From: Tsukamurella pulmonis
Lineage (GTDB): Bacteria > Actinomycetota > Actinomycetes > Mycobacteriales > Mycobacteriaceae
Length of the DNA stretch: 64,000 bases
Direction of reading: 5' to 3'
NCBI RefSeq assembly: GCF_900103175.1
Contig: NZ_FNLF01000002.1
Location: 558,001-622,000, forward strand
The position numbers were made by a program, and so were the translations under genes. Position 1 is the stretch's first letter, and each line of letters opens with the position of its first letter. Positions 54,769-63,815 of this stretch are shown here, one piece after another. A model generated the notes under the pieces. That model searched no databases and had not been told where the DNA came from. It saw only the letters and a list, made by a program, of their open reading frames with translations.

Positions 54769-56415
54769 GCTGCGCGGACGCCGTGTCGGTTCATGATGTC
54801 GGCAGAAGCGTCGAGACAGGACGTCCCAGGCGCTATTTTTTTTCGAGTTCGGCAGGCTGTTGACAAACACACAGGAACCCTCCGCTATGGCAGGATTTTC
54901 CCGTCGTGCGGGGAGGCGCAGGGCGATGAGCGCGGCGAGTAACGCACTGACCACGGCGCTGGCGAGAAATACCGCGGACATCGCCGCGGTATAGGCGTGC
55001 GCGCTGGCAGCGGCGAGGTCGTCTCCGGCCGGTCCGGGCAGGTCCGCCGCGATGAGTTGTGCGGCGGCGATGCCCTCGCGGGCTGCGGCGGCTACTGGTG
55101 CGGGTAGGCCGGTCAGATGCGGGTCGAGGTCGCGGCCGTAGGTGAGATTGAGCAGTGTGCCGAGGATGGCGACGCTGAATGCGGCGCCGATTTGCCGGAT
55201 GGCCATGAGAAGCCCTGAGCCTGCAGCGCTGCGGTGTTCGGGAAGGGTTGCCATGACCGCGTCGACTGCCGGTGCCAGGGCGAGTCCGGCTCCTAGCCCC
55301 ACGACGGCTAGGCAGGCGGCGATGAAGCCGTACTCGGAATCTGCGGTGATGCGGGAGGCGAGGACGAAACCCATTGCGGTGATGAATAACCCGGCGACGA
55401 TCGGGATCTTCGCACCGATGCGGGTGACGATGCTGTCGACGGCGGCGGCCGCGACGAGGATCGCCAACACCAGCGGGACGAGTCGCAGTCCGGTGCCGAG
55501 AGCGTCGTGGTGGCGGAGGATCTGCAGGTACTGGGGAAGAACGAACAGCACACCGACGAGGGTGAATGTTCCCGCGGTGGCCGCGAGGGTGGGCCAGGTG
55601 AATCCCGGATTGGAGAATAGTCGCAGATCGATCAACGGATGGCTGGCCCGTCGCTCCCACACCAGGAATCCCGCGATGAGCACCACTCCCGTACCGAGGG
55701 TCGTCAACACAACAGGGTGAGTCCAGCCGTCGTCGGGAGCCTGGATGACCCCGAACACGAGGGCCGCTGTTCCGGTCACAGCGGTGACAATGCCCGGCCA
55801 GTCCAGCGGTGGTGCGTCAGGGTCGGAGGACTCGGGAAGTAGTGCAATACAAGCGATGAGGGCGGCAACACCGACCGGGACATTGATCAGGAACACAGAG
55901 CCCCACCAGAAATGCTGCAGGAGCCAGCCGCCGACGATCGGGCCCAGGGGCAGGCCGATGCCCAGAGCGCCCACCCACACTGCAATCGCGCGGCGCCGCT
56001 GGTCGGGTGGGAACAGGATCGGCAGAATTCCCAGCGATAGTGGCACGATGATCGCGGCGCCGACACCCATGACTGCGCGCGCGGCGATCAAGGCGCCTGT
56101 GGTCCCGCTATACGCAGCCCACGCCGACGCGGAGACGAACGCCACGAGGCCGAACAGTAGGAGTCGTTTACGGCCGTACCGGTCCCCGAAACCGCCAGCG
56201 GGTAACATCAGCGCGGCGAATACGAGGGTGTATGCGTTGACGATCCACTGCAGTTGGGTGGTGCTAGCACCGAGGTCCTGCGCCAGGGTGGGCAGGGCGA
56301 CATTGAGGACCATCAAGTCCAAGCCGACGGTAAGCAGGGCGATGACCAGCGCTGCCAACCCGGCCCAGCGCCTGATCGGGGGCAGCTCAGCGCTCAGGTG
56401 AGTGTGCTCGCTCAT
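54754..56415 (-). CDS. DHA2-type MFS drug/metabolite exporter
   Basis: 553 residues, 14 predicted transmembrane segments. The motif VGLDLMVLNVALPTLAQDLGAS, GGFGDRYGRKRLLLFG (loop 2-3) and GIGLPLGPIVGGWLLQ (motif C) are typical of EmrB/QacA-type exporters. The last about 35 residues (after AEGSCVFVNSLPNSK) lie over an odd run of eight T and do not resemble family tails, and the gene overlaps the CstR stop by 15 bp. Its 5' end overlaps the lspA stop region. Substrate unknown. Confidence 0.85.
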   Translation of the reverse strand: MSEHTHLSAELPPIRRWAGLAALVIALLTVGLDLMVLNVALPTLAQDLGASTTQLQWIVNAYTLVFAALMLPAGGFGDRYGRKRLLLFGLVAFVSASAWAAYSGTTGALIAARAVMGVGAAIIVPLSLGILPILFPPDQRRRAIAVWVGALGIGLPLGPIVGGWLLQHFWWGSVFLINVPVGVAALIACIALLPESSDPDAPPLDWPGIVTAVTGTAALVFGVIQAPDDGWTHPVVLTTLGTGVVLIAGFLVWERRASHPLIDLRLFSNPGFTWPTLAATAGTFTLVGVLFVLPQYLQILRHHDALGTGLRLVPLVLAILVAAAAVDSIVTRIGAKIPIVAGLFITAMGFVLASRITADSEYGFIAACLAVVGLGAGLALAPAVDAVMATLPEHRSAAGSGLLMAIRQIGAAFSVAILGTLLNLTYGRDLDPHLTGLPAPVAAAAREGIAAAQLIAADLPGPAGDDLAAASAHAYTAAMSAVFLASAVVSALLAALIALRLPARRENPAIAEGSCVFVNSLPNSKKNSAWDVLSRRFCRHHEPTRRPRSLGKG

Positions 56416-56905
56416 CGGAACTCCTCGATACGGTGAGGGTGATCAAGATGGCAGCGCCGCTGACGATGAAAGTGTCAGCGAGATTGAACGTCGGCCACCA
56501 GCCGGTGTGCAGATAGTCGGTGACGACCCCATCGGGGAACCGATCGATGAGGTTGGCGCTTGCCCCACCGAGTATCGCTGCCAGCCCCAGCCGCCCGAGG
56601 CGCCCGGCGCTCGGCGCCATCCGCCACGCGATGGCCGCAACGGCGAAGGTGATAACGCCGGTGACTGTGAGCAGCACCCACGCCGGGGCATCGGCGGCGA
56701 GCGAAAACGCCGCACCCGGATTGAATGCCAGCCGCAGCTGCACCAGCCCAGTTCCGATGACTGTGTCGCCCGCCAGCGCACTAGCGGCCCAGGCCTTGAT
56801 GGCGAGATCGGTGGCCGCGAGTCCGGCGGCGATGGACAGCAGCCCGCACCGCCGCGCGAGGCGTGCGCGACCGGTCGCCGCCGCCGGAACCGTCGCGGTG
56901 ATCAC
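56387..56905 (-). CDS. lspA: Lipoprotein signal peptidase II
   Basis: 172 residues from a GTG that overlaps the ATPase stop by 4 bp. Four transmembrane helices. The two catalytic aspartates are in GGASANLIDRFPDG and FNLADTFIV, with FNPGAAFSL before. It is an accessory copy placed in a metal-resistance operon, as in lead-resistance loci where an LspA-like protein accompanies the Pb/Cd ATPase. It overlaps the MFS gene start by 29 bp. Confidence 0.92.
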   Translation of the reverse strand: MITATVPAAATGRARLARRCGLLSIAAGLAATDLAIKAWAASALAGDTVIGTGLVQLRLAFNPGAAFSLAADAPAWVLLTVTGVITFAVAAIAWRMAPSAGRLGRLGLAAILGGASANLIDRFPDGVVTDYLHTGWWPTFNLADTFIVSGAAILITLTVSRSSDERAHSPER

Positions 56906-58926
56906 TGACCGACCGCCACCATGGTCGGAGTCCGCTGGCCAGCACCGCTCCCCGCCTGGGCAAGCGCCCTGATTCGCCCGGCGCGGACGCCGTTGGCGAT
57001 GACGACGATCTCGGCGAGTTCGTGGACGGCGACGACGGCGGCGAGGCCGAGGATCCCGAACAGCGCGAGGGGGATGAGGATCGCGATCAGCCCGAGGGAT
57101 AGGCCGACGTTCTGCAGCATGATGGTTCGGGCTCGGCGGGCGTGGTCGAGTGCTTGGGGGAGGGTGCGGAGGTCTTCGCCCATGAGGGCGACGTCGGCGG
57201 TTTCGATCGCGACGTCGGATCCCATGGCGCCCATGGCGATGCCGAGGTCGGCGGTGGCCAGGGCGGGGGCGTCGTTGACGCCGTCGCCGACCATCGCGGT
57301 GAACGAATCCTGGCGGAGGTCGCCGATGATGCGGGCCTTGTCCTCGGGGCGCAGGTCGGCGTGCACATCATCGATGCCGGCGATCTTCGCCAGGGCGGTG
57401 GCGGTGGCGGTGTTGTCGCCGGTGAGCATCGCGACAGTGGCGCCGCTGCGGTGCAGATGGGCGATCACCTCGCCGGCTTCGGGACGCAGCTCGTCGCGGA
57501 CGGCGACCGCCCCGATGACCTGCCCGTCGTATTCGACCAGCACGGCGGTGGCGCCGCCGGCCTGCATCGCCGCGACCCGCTCGGCGAGGGGGCCGGGTTC
57601 GATCCAGCCGGGACGCCCAAGCCGTGCGGGGCGGCCGTCGACGAGACCGGTCAAGCCGGCCCCGGGAACGGCCTGCACATCGACCGCGGCGGTGGTCTGG
57701 CCGTGGGCGGCGAGGATCGCGCGGGCGAGGGGGTGTTCGCTGTGCGCTTCGAGCGCCGCTGCGACGGCGAGCACCCACTCCTGCCCCGGAGAGCGGCCAC
57801 CGTTGTCGGTGCCGCCCGGGCCGCTGCTGTCGACGCTGGGCGCAGCGGTGTCGGTGGTGGGTTCGGTGGTGGCGATGTCGACGACGGTGGGCCGGTTCGC
57901 GGTCAGGGTGCCGGTCTTGTCGAGGGCGACGGTGCGGATGCGGCCGAGGGCTTCGAGGGCGGCGCCGCCTTTGACGAGGACGCCGATCTTGCTGGCGGCG
58001 CCGATCGCGGCGACCACGGTCACCGGTACGGAGATCGCCAGCGCGCACGGGGAGGCGGCGACGAGCACGACCAGTGCCCGTTCGATCCAGGTGGCCGGGT
58101 CGCCGAGGAGGGATCCGAGGATGGCGATGGCGGCGGCGAAGATCATGATCGCCGGCACCAGAGGTTTGGCGATCGTGTCGGCGAGGCGTTGCGCGTCGCC
58201 CTTGCGGGACTGTTCGGCCTCGACGATCTGCACGATCTTGGCCAGCGAGTTGTTCTCCGCGGTGGTGGTGACCTGCACGGTCAGGGCGCCGGTGCCGTTG
58301 ATCGACCCGGCGTACACCTGCGTGCCGGGTCCGGCTTCGACGGGCACCGATTCGCCGGTGATCGCGGAAACATCCAGCGCGGTGCGGCCTTCGGTGATGA
58401 GGCCGTCGGTGGCGATCCGCTCACCGGGTTTGACCAGCATCAAGTCCCCGACGGCCAGCTCGTCGGGGGAGACGACGGTCGGGGTGCCGTCGCGCAGGAC
58501 GGTCGCGGTGTCCGGGACCAGGTTCAGCAGCGCTCGTAGGCCGCGGCGGGTGCGGGAGACCGCGTACTCCTCGAGGCCTTCACTGATGGAGAACAGCACA
58601 GCGAGCATCGCCGCTTCGCCGACCTCGCCGAGGATCACCGCGCCGACCGCGGCGATCGTCATCAGGGTGCCGACGCCGATCTTGCCCTTCGCCAACCGGC
58701 GCAACGTGGAGGGGACGAACGTCCACGCCCCGATCAGCAGCGCCACCCACTCCAAGGCGAGGGCTATCGGTTCGGGGCCGCCGGTCCAGCCGACGATGTA
58801 CGCGGCGAGCAGAAACACTGCGGCCGCGGCGGCGGCCTGCAGCTCCCGCACCTGCCACCAGTGCTCCGGGGCCTGCTCGTCCTCACCGGCGGGTTCGTCG
58901 TGCCCGCAGCCGCATGCGTCGCTCAT
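56902..58926 (-). CDS. P1B-type heavy-metal ATPase (Zn/Cd/Pb exporter)
   Basis: 674 residues. Phosphorylation motif DKTGTLT, phosphatase motif TGES, HP motif in SEHPLA, hinge GDGVNDAPALA. The transmembrane metal motif is SPC (VAASPCALAISVPVT) where CPC is usual in Zn/Cd/Pb pumps; actinobacterial CtpG relatives also vary there. The N-terminus has a short Cys/His string (CGCGHDEP) in place of a full HMA domain. Middle gene of cmtR-ATPase-lspA, overlapping both neighbours by 4 bp. Confidence 0.92.
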   Translation of the reverse strand: MSDACGCGHDEPAGEDEQAPEHWWQVRELQAAAAAAVFLLAAYIVGWTGGPEPIALALEWVALLIGAWTFVPSTLRRLAKGKIGVGTLMTIAAVGAVILGEVGEAAMLAVLFSISEGLEEYAVSRTRRGLRALLNLVPDTATVLRDGTPTVVSPDELAVGDLMLVKPGERIATDGLITEGRTALDVSAITGESVPVEAGPGTQVYAGSINGTGALTVQVTTTAENNSLAKIVQIVEAEQSRKGDAQRLADTIAKPLVPAIMIFAAAIAILGSLLGDPATWIERALVVLVAASPCALAISVPVTVVAAIGAASKIGVLVKGGAALEALGRIRTVALDKTGTLTANRPTVVDIATTEPTTDTAAPSVDSSGPGGTDNGGRSPGQEWVLAVAAALEAHSEHPLARAILAAHGQTTAAVDVQAVPGAGLTGLVDGRPARLGRPGWIEPGPLAERVAAMQAGGATAVLVEYDGQVIGAVAVRDELRPEAGEVIAHLHRSGATVAMLTGDNTATATALAKIAGIDDVHADLRPEDKARIIGDLRQDSFTAMVGDGVNDAPALATADLGIAMGAMGSDVAIETADVALMGEDLRTLPQALDHARRARTIMLQNVGLSLGLIAILIPLALFGILGLAAVVAVHELAEIVVIANGVRAGRIRALAQAGSGAGQRTPTMVAVGQ

Positions 58927-59354
58927 CGCCGCACCGCCTTCGCCGCCGAAGCTTCCTCGGTCCCGGCCGCGGTCGTGCCGTCGCTTCCGCAGCACGGTAC
59001 GGCGGTGTCGGTGCCGTAGTTCGGGCACAACGCCACGGCGTTGCCCGTCGCCGCCAGCAGCGTTTCCGCCGCTGCGAGTAGATCCATCAACTCCGGCCGG
59101 GCCAGGCTGTAGAACACCTGCCGGCCTTCCGGGCGGCCCTCGACGAGCCCGCAGTCCCGCAGGCACGCCACGTGCGCCGAGACGGTCGACTGCGCCAGGC
59201 CCAACTCGGCCATCAGGTCCGCCACCCGGGCTTCGCCGCCGTGGGCGAGGCGGGTCGCGATCGCCAGCCGGGTGCCGTCGGAGAGACTGTGGAACAACGC
59301 CACCGCCGGATCGAGGTCCGCCCCGGTCGCCACCGAACACTCATTCATCGTCAT
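58923..59354 (-). CDS. cmtR: ArsR-family metal sensor CmtR (Cd/Pb)
   Basis: 143 residues (start ATG 59354, or 59348). Winged helix with recognition region LAQSTVSAHVACLRDCGLV. Cys64 and Cys68 in the recognition helix and Cys110 in NAVALCPNYG match the Cd/Pb ligands Cys57, Cys61 and Cys102 of M. tuberculosis CmtR. The tail after residue 110 is Cys-rich once more (AVPCCGSDG). It represses its own operon through the operator directly upstream. The minus-strand -10 (TATCAT) ends 7 nt before the ATG, so the mRNA may be leaderless. Confidence 0.93.
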   Translation of the reverse strand: MTMNECSVATGADLDPAVALFHSLSDGTRLAIATRLAHGGEARVADLMAELGLAQSTVSAHVACLRDCGLVEGRPEGRQVFYSLARPELMDLLAAAETLLAATGNAVALCPNYGTDTAVPCCGSDGTTAAGTEEASAAKAVRR

Positions 59355-59357
59355 ACG

Positions 59358-59389
59358 ACGATGATACCTGTATTGGTCGGTGTAATCGA
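59358..59389. promoter_or_regulatory. CmtR operator/promoter in front of cmtR
   Basis: ACGATGATA (59358-59366), 12-nt spacer, GGTGTAATCGA (59379-59389). The identical arms with identical spacing recur at 63944-63975. Read on the minus strand TATCAT (59366-59361) serves as -10. Confidence 0.65.
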
Positions 59390-59490
59390 GCCCCCTCGAA
59401 CGATCCGGGAGTGACAGCATTGAACGCTCGGTACAACAGACTGGAGGCTGGCGCTCATCAAGCCGACTGCGACCAATGTCCTGCTGTTGC

Positions 59491-60393
59491 TTAGGCAGGC
59501 AGGCCCAGGCGGCGGCTGATCCAGTCGAGTTCAGCCGTGAGACCTCGCGACCAGACGGTGAAGTCGTGCCCGCCCGGCAACCGAAGGGTCCGCACGTCCA
59601 TGCCCGCGCGGGCAGCCGCAACGGCCACGCGCTGTGCGGCGGCGGTCGACGCAGCATCATCGGTGCCGGCGACGAGAACGCCAGCAGTGTCGGGGAACTT
59701 GCGCCAGGACAGCAACGTCATGGGATCGGCGCGGGCGTAGTCTCCTCGGTCGCCCGCGAAGGCCTCCCGGAGGGTGCGCTCGCGCCCTCCGCCGAGGTCG
59801 GGCTCGGATTCCGGCGACAAGGCGAGGAACGTGCGGAAGACGTCTGGAAACCGCGTCACCAACTGAAGGGCGCAGGTGCCGCCGTACGAGTAGCCGCCGA
59901 CCGCCCACGCCCGCGCCGCCGGGGCGACGGACAGGTTCTGACGTACCCAGGCGGGTACGTCCTCCGCGAGGTAGGTGGCCGCGCGCGTGCGCCGGGTATC
60001 GGCGCATAGTGGATTCTCGAACTGACCACCTGTCGCGTCCGGGACCACCACGACGGGTGTGACGCCGCCTTTGCGCTGCGCGTAGGTGTCCATGATCCGT
60101 GCGAGCCTCCCGCCCGAAAACCAGTCACGGGGCGCGCCGGGCTGGCCGTGCACGAGCATCAGGACCGGCAACTGTTCGCGGGCGCCGGATAGGTACGCGG
60201 GCGGCAAGTACACCAACGCCTGCCGAGCGGCGAAGCGGGACCGGACGGAGGGGATGTTCGTCCTGACCACCACCCCGCGCTGGACTGTCGAACCGGGGGA
60301 TGGCTTGGGCATCGTTGCCGGGTAGTCAACAGGAAGGAGGTCCTCCACCGACGGGTAGGCCGAGTACAACGAGTTGACCTGACCGGCCCCCAT
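59491..60393 (-). pseudogene. Alpha/beta-hydrolase esterase, C-terminal part (split by IS21)
   Basis: The esterase domain: oxyanion region MLVHGQPGAPRDW, nucleophile elbow AVGGYSYGGTCALQL with Ser, and terminal GGHDFTVWSRGL with His. It resembles the mycolyltransferase/esterase-D-like group. The first residues (MGAGQVNSLYSAYPSVEDLLP) are really the middle of a longer protein whose N-terminal membrane part is at 63420-63815. Without the IS21 element the two halves join in frame as one 417-residue protein. Confidence 0.85.
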
Positions 60394-60394
60394 C
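60389..60394. repeat. IS21 target-site duplication, left copy
   Basis: CCCATC directly before the element; the matching copy is at 63460-63465. Confidence 0.85.
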
Positions 60395-60438
60395 TGGCTA
60401 TGTCAAGTTGATCTGGCCCCGGTAGGGCGGTTTCATTC

Positions 60439-60458
60439 GGCCCCACCTGAGTGGGGCC
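60439..60458. terminator. Hairpin near the IS21 left end
   Basis: GGCCCCAC-CTGA-GTGGGGCC (60439-60458), an 8-bp perfect GC stem with tetraloop, downstream of istB. Could stop transcripts leaving the element or be a transposase subsite. Confidence 0.5.
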
Positions 60459-60480
60459 CTGAGCCGCTAGAGTCCGGGGT

Positions 60481-60732
60481 GTGGATGGGCGGCCGCGGGT
60501 GCGCAGTGTGGTTGCGCCGACTGGTTGGGATCGCGAGTCGGTGCGTGCGTATGCCGAGTTCGTGATCGCGCGTGATGATCAGCTCGGTGATCAGGTATCG
60601 GTCCGGGTGAAGATTAAAGACGGGGAGCCACTGCCGAACCTGACGACCCGGTGGACCGTGGTTTATGTCACTCACCAGAACCGGGCCTTGCGCCGGCATC
60701 TGTCGGTAGTCAAGGACGAACGCCGCGCTTAG
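60481..60732 (+). CDS. Small passenger ORF in the IS21 element
   Basis: 83 residues from a GTG (VDGRPRVRSVVAPTGWDRES). The composition is protein-like, with VSVRVKIKDGEPLPNLTTRWTVVYVTHQNRALRRHL. It is convergent with istB and overlaps its end by 4 bp. No function is recognised and the opposite-strand frame (60433-60699) looks less likely. Confidence 0.45.
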   Translation: MDGRPRVRSVVAPTGWDRESVRAYAEFVIARDDQLGDQVSVRVKIKDGEPLPNLTTRWTVVYVTHQNRALRRHLSVVKDERRA

Positions 60733-61556
60733 CCCGCGGTAGCTGCTGCTTCGGTGTGAGCCAGGCGGTAGCTGTGAGTGCCGGTTTCGATGATGGTGCC
60801 GCGGTAGGTGAGCCGGTCGACGATCGCGGCGCAGAGTCGTGGGTCGGTGAAGGTGTCTGTCCAGCCGGAGAAGGACTGGTTGGAAGCGATCGCGACGCTG
60901 TTCTTCTCTTCGCGTTCGGTGAGGACTTGGAAGAGCAGTTCGGCGCCGCGGCGATCGAGTTCCATGTAGCCGAGCTCGTCGATGATGAGCAGGTCAACGC
61001 GGCCGTAGCGGTTGATGGTCTTCGCGAGCTGCTTCTCGTCAGCGGCCTCGACCAGCTCGTTCACTAGTTTGGTGGCGAGGGTGTAGCGGACTCTAAAGCC
61101 TTGCTCGGCGGCAGCGGTTCCCAATCCGATCAGCAGATGGGATTTGCCGGTTCCGGAGTCGCCGATGAGGCAGAGCGGCAGTCCGTGGCGGATCCAGTCG
61201 CCGGTGGCGAGCTGGTGGATGGTGGCGGGTTCGATGTCGGGGTTGGCGTCGAAGTCGAAGTCCGCCAGCCACTTCTCCCGCGGGAACCCCGCGGCTTTGA
61301 CGCGGCGAACAGTGGAGCGGCGGTCCCGGTCGTCGACTTCGGCGAGCAGGAGTTCGGCGAGGAACCCCTGGTAGGACAATTGCTGCTTGGCGGCGGCGGT
61401 GAGGTGCTGGTCGATCATCGACCGCACTGTCGGCAGGCGTAGGCGCCGGCAGGCCTGGTCAACGGCGGCGAGGGCGGCTTCTTCGGTGAGGCCGCCCCGG
61501 CGGCGCAACGACGGGGCCAGCGCATTCGTCTGGTTCTTATTGGCGGTTGCGGTCAT
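60729..61556 (-). CDS. istB: IS21-family helper ATPase IstB
   Basis: 275 residues. AAA+ ATPase with Walker A CLIGDSGTGKSHLLIGLG and Walker B VDLLIIDELGYMELD, sensor SNQSFSGW. It guides IstA to the target. Overlaps the istA stop by 4 bp. Confidence 0.95.
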   Translation of the reverse strand: MTATANKNQTNALAPSLRRRGGLTEEAALAAVDQACRRLRLPTVRSMIDQHLTAAAKQQLSYQGFLAELLLAEVDDRDRRSTVRRVKAAGFPREKWLADFDFDANPDIEPATIHQLATGDWIRHGLPLCLIGDSGTGKSHLLIGLGTAAAEQGFRVRYTLATKLVNELVEAADEKQLAKTINRYGRVDLLIIDELGYMELDRRGAELLFQVLTEREEKNSVAIASNQSFSGWTDTFTDPRLCAAIVDRLTYRGTIIETGTHSYRLAHTEAAATAG

Positions 61557-63313
61557 AGCCGGGTGGGCCTTTCAATCGGTGGTGGGTCCAGCGACTCAAT
61601 CGGTGGTGGGTCCAGCGACGCAGGTAGCGCGTCGGAGGCAGTGCGTCGCCGGTGCTGCGGGAGCAGGCGGTCGTAGGCCGTAACGCTGGGCAGCGGTCGC
61701 CGGTCGGGTGGCAGGCCGGCGATCACCGCCGCGGGGTCTGCGAGCCGTCGTTGGGTGAGGCTGACAACTCGTTGCTCGCGTCGTTCGGCATGGCGATCGA
61801 GATGACGGCCAGCGTTGGCCCCACCTGTCTGGTCGGCAGCGACCGAGGCGTGCGCGAGCAGGCGGGCTTCGGCGCGGCGAGCCTCAACGGCGACGACCTC
61901 GGCGCTCACCGCCCCGACCCGCAATGCAGCATCGATGCCGGCGATCACCGCCGCGGCGGGCAGGCTGCGGTGCAGCAGCAGGACGTCGATCAGCTCGCTG
62001 GTGCCGTCGGTGTCGCCGTTGACTCGTCGGGCGGCGGCCCAGAACGCATCATGGCTGGCGGTGAACACCCCGGCAGCGCGGGCCTGCGCCAACGCCGTTG
62101 ATCCCGGCAGGGCACCGGGTTTGAACTTGAGCACCTCGAGGTAGTGGTCGAGGTCGATCTTCGCGGTGCCGCGGCCGGCGACCCGTGGATGCCGCGCGAC
62201 CAGGGTCCGGCCGTCGTAGACCAGCAGCTGGGAGGCTTGTAGTGAGACGCGGACTCGGCGGCCGATCAGGTGCGCCGGCACCGAATACTTCACCATCCGA
62301 ACGGTGATCATCGCCGACCGATCGACCCGTGGTGTGAGGATCAGGCCCGGGTCGAAATCCTCCACCGGCAGCGGCGCGAGCGCTGCTCGGTCGTGCTCGT
62401 AGTCCTGGCCGATGGTGCGCAGTCGTCCGTCGATCCGGCGGCCCTCGTCGCGGTCCTCCCAGGCTTTGATCTGCTCGTTGAGCTCATCGAGGGACTCGAC
62501 CTGCGGCATTGGGGTCAGCCGGTTGCGGCGGAACCATCCGACCTCGCCTTCAACGCCGCCCTTCTCGTGCGCCCCGGCGATGCCGGGCTGGCAGTAGAAC
62601 GGATCGAATCCGTAGTGCGAGTGAAACAACGTCCACCGCGGGTTCTCCTGTCGCCGCCGGTCTCCGCCCTGCAGGACCGCGACCACCGCCGAGGTGAGAT
62701 TGTCGTAGCGGATATGCCGGGTCGGGACCCCGCCGAGCTCGCGGAACGCCTCGACGTGCCCTTCGAGGAACGCTTCCTGCCCGCCGGTCGGATAGACCCG
62801 GTGAATGGCCTTGCCCGAGTGCGAGAGCCGGTAGACGAACATGTGGCACTTGGTCTTCACCCCGCCCAGGATCACCCAGACCTCGCCGAAGTCGACCTCC
62901 GCCTCCGCGCCCGGGGCGTGGTCCTGGGCGATGAACACCTCCGTCCGGCGGCCGGCCTCCACCTCGATCTGCGCCCGCCGGACCCGCACGTAGTCCCGCA
63001 CCGTCGAATACGACAACTCGACCGCATCGTGCTCGATCGCCAGGCGTTCCCGGATCCGCGTCGCGGTGTGCCGCTGCTTACGCGGAGCATCCAGATCCGA
63101 CCGCAACATCTCATCAATCGCCGCCTTGAACCGGTCCAACCGCGGCGACGACCGCTCCGGCGTCTTCCGCGGCGGCGGCTCCGCCGATGACAACGCCTGC
63201 CGCACCGTCCTCCGGTGCACGCCATGCTTGCGAGCCAACGCCCGGATACTCATGCCCTCGACCCGGGCGTCCCGCCGGATCTGCGCGAACAGCTCCACCT
63301 TCGATCCCATCAT
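61553..63313 (-). CDS. istA: IS21-family transposase IstA
   Basis: 586 residues. N-terminal helix-turn-helix MSIRALARKHGVHRRTVRQAL; DDE residues in AEVDFGEVWVIL, IRYDNLTSAVVAV and EKGGVEGEVGWFRR; C-terminal beta domain. The tail contains an 8-residue duplication (PPPIESLD twice) from a 24-bp tandem repeat at 61572-61619. First ATG at 63313 with a second two codons on. Confidence 0.95.
   Translation of the reverse strand: MMGSKVELFAQIRRDARVEGMSIRALARKHGVHRRTVRQALSSAEPPPRKTPERSSPRLDRFKAAIDEMLRSDLDAPRKQRHTATRIRERLAIEHDAVELSYSTVRDYVRVRRAQIEVEAGRRTEVFIAQDHAPGAEAEVDFGEVWVILGGVKTKCHMFVYRLSHSGKAIHRVYPTGGQEAFLEGHVEAFRELGGVPTRHIRYDNLTSAVVAVLQGGDRRRQENPRWTLFHSHYGFDPFYCQPGIAGAHEKGGVEGEVGWFRRNRLTPMPQVESLDELNEQIKAWEDRDEGRRIDGRLRTIGQDYEHDRAALAPLPVEDFDPGLILTPRVDRSAMITVRMVKYSVPAHLIGRRVRVSLQASQLLVYDGRTLVARHPRVAGRGTAKIDLDHYLEVLKFKPGALPGSTALAQARAAGVFTASHDAFWAAARRVNGDTDGTSELIDVLLLHRSLPAAAVIAGIDAALRVGAVSAEVVAVEARRAEARLLAHASVAADQTGGANAGRHLDRHAERREQRVVSLTQRRLADPAAVIAGLPPDRRPLPSVTAYDRLLPQHRRRTASDALPASLDPPPIESLDPPPIERPTRL
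61572..61619. repeat. 24-bp tandem repeat (2 copies) in the istA 3' end
   Basis: TCAATCGGTGGTGGGTCCAG-CGAC twice in succession (61572-61595, 61596-61619), in frame. Confidence 0.85.
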
Positions 63314-63419
63314 TGGCCACCACCTGCTTCGGCTCGGAAACGATGTTCACGAGCAACCATCAGGTGGGGCCAGATCAAACCGTCGCAACACCACCGGCGA
63401 GTCGCAAACGGGGCCAGGT

Positions 63420-63815
63420 CTAGCCGTCGAGCCGGGGCCTCTTCAAGCTGTCATAGCCACCCATCAGCATCACGACACCGACAGCCGCGCTACTCAACCC
63501 GGCGGACCGCCACGACGGGGCGCCCGCCACACGCGCTCCTGCCAGCAGCAGCGCCAACACTCCGAGAGCGATCCACAGCAACACCAGCGGGTCGAGGCGA
63601 TCCGGGAAAGGTTTCCACACGAACTCCACGAGGTAGTCCACCACCGCCGTCACAACGAGGGCGGCGCCGACGCAGGCGAGGACGATCCGTGCAGACCCCG
63701 TGCGACGGGACGCGCCGATCAGGCCAGCGAGAGCAGCACCGCCCGCGACGAGCAACAGAAGGGGTACGGGACCTGCCGTGAGCTGCAGATTCCGCAGAGG
63801 ATTCACCGTCTGCAC
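63420..63815 (-). pseudogene. Alpha/beta-hydrolase esterase, N-terminal membrane part (split by IS21)
   Basis: About 118 native residues from GTG (MQTVNPLRNLQLTAGPVP) to VVMLMG, then IS sequence to a TAG at 63420. It contains three to four hydrophobic helices (VPLLLLVAGGAALAGLIG, IVLACVGAALVVTAVVDYLV, LVLLWIALGVLALLLAG). Its downstream continuation is the esterase domain at 59491-60388. An operator-like sequence identical to that of cmtR lies about 130 bp upstream. Confidence 0.85.
63460..63465. repeat. IS21 target-site duplication, right copy
   Basis: CCCATC directly after the element, matching 60389-60394. Confidence 0.85.

Larger units (their letters stand above)
60395..63459. mobile_element. 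IS21-family insertion sequence, complete (3,065 bp)
   Basis: The left end TGGCTATGTCAAGTTGATCT (60395) and the inverted right end TGGCTATGACAGCTTGAAGA (from 63459) form a terminal inverted repeat that continues to GGCCCCGG, with the TG...CA termini of IS21. The flanking direct repeat is CCCATC. It carries istA and istB on the minus strand and a small plus-strand ORF. Confidence 0.92.

Noticed and set aside
60433-60699. Minus-strand 88-codon ORF in the IS21 element
   Set aside because: Pro/His/Arg-rich and without a start context; the plus-strand frame looks more protein-like.
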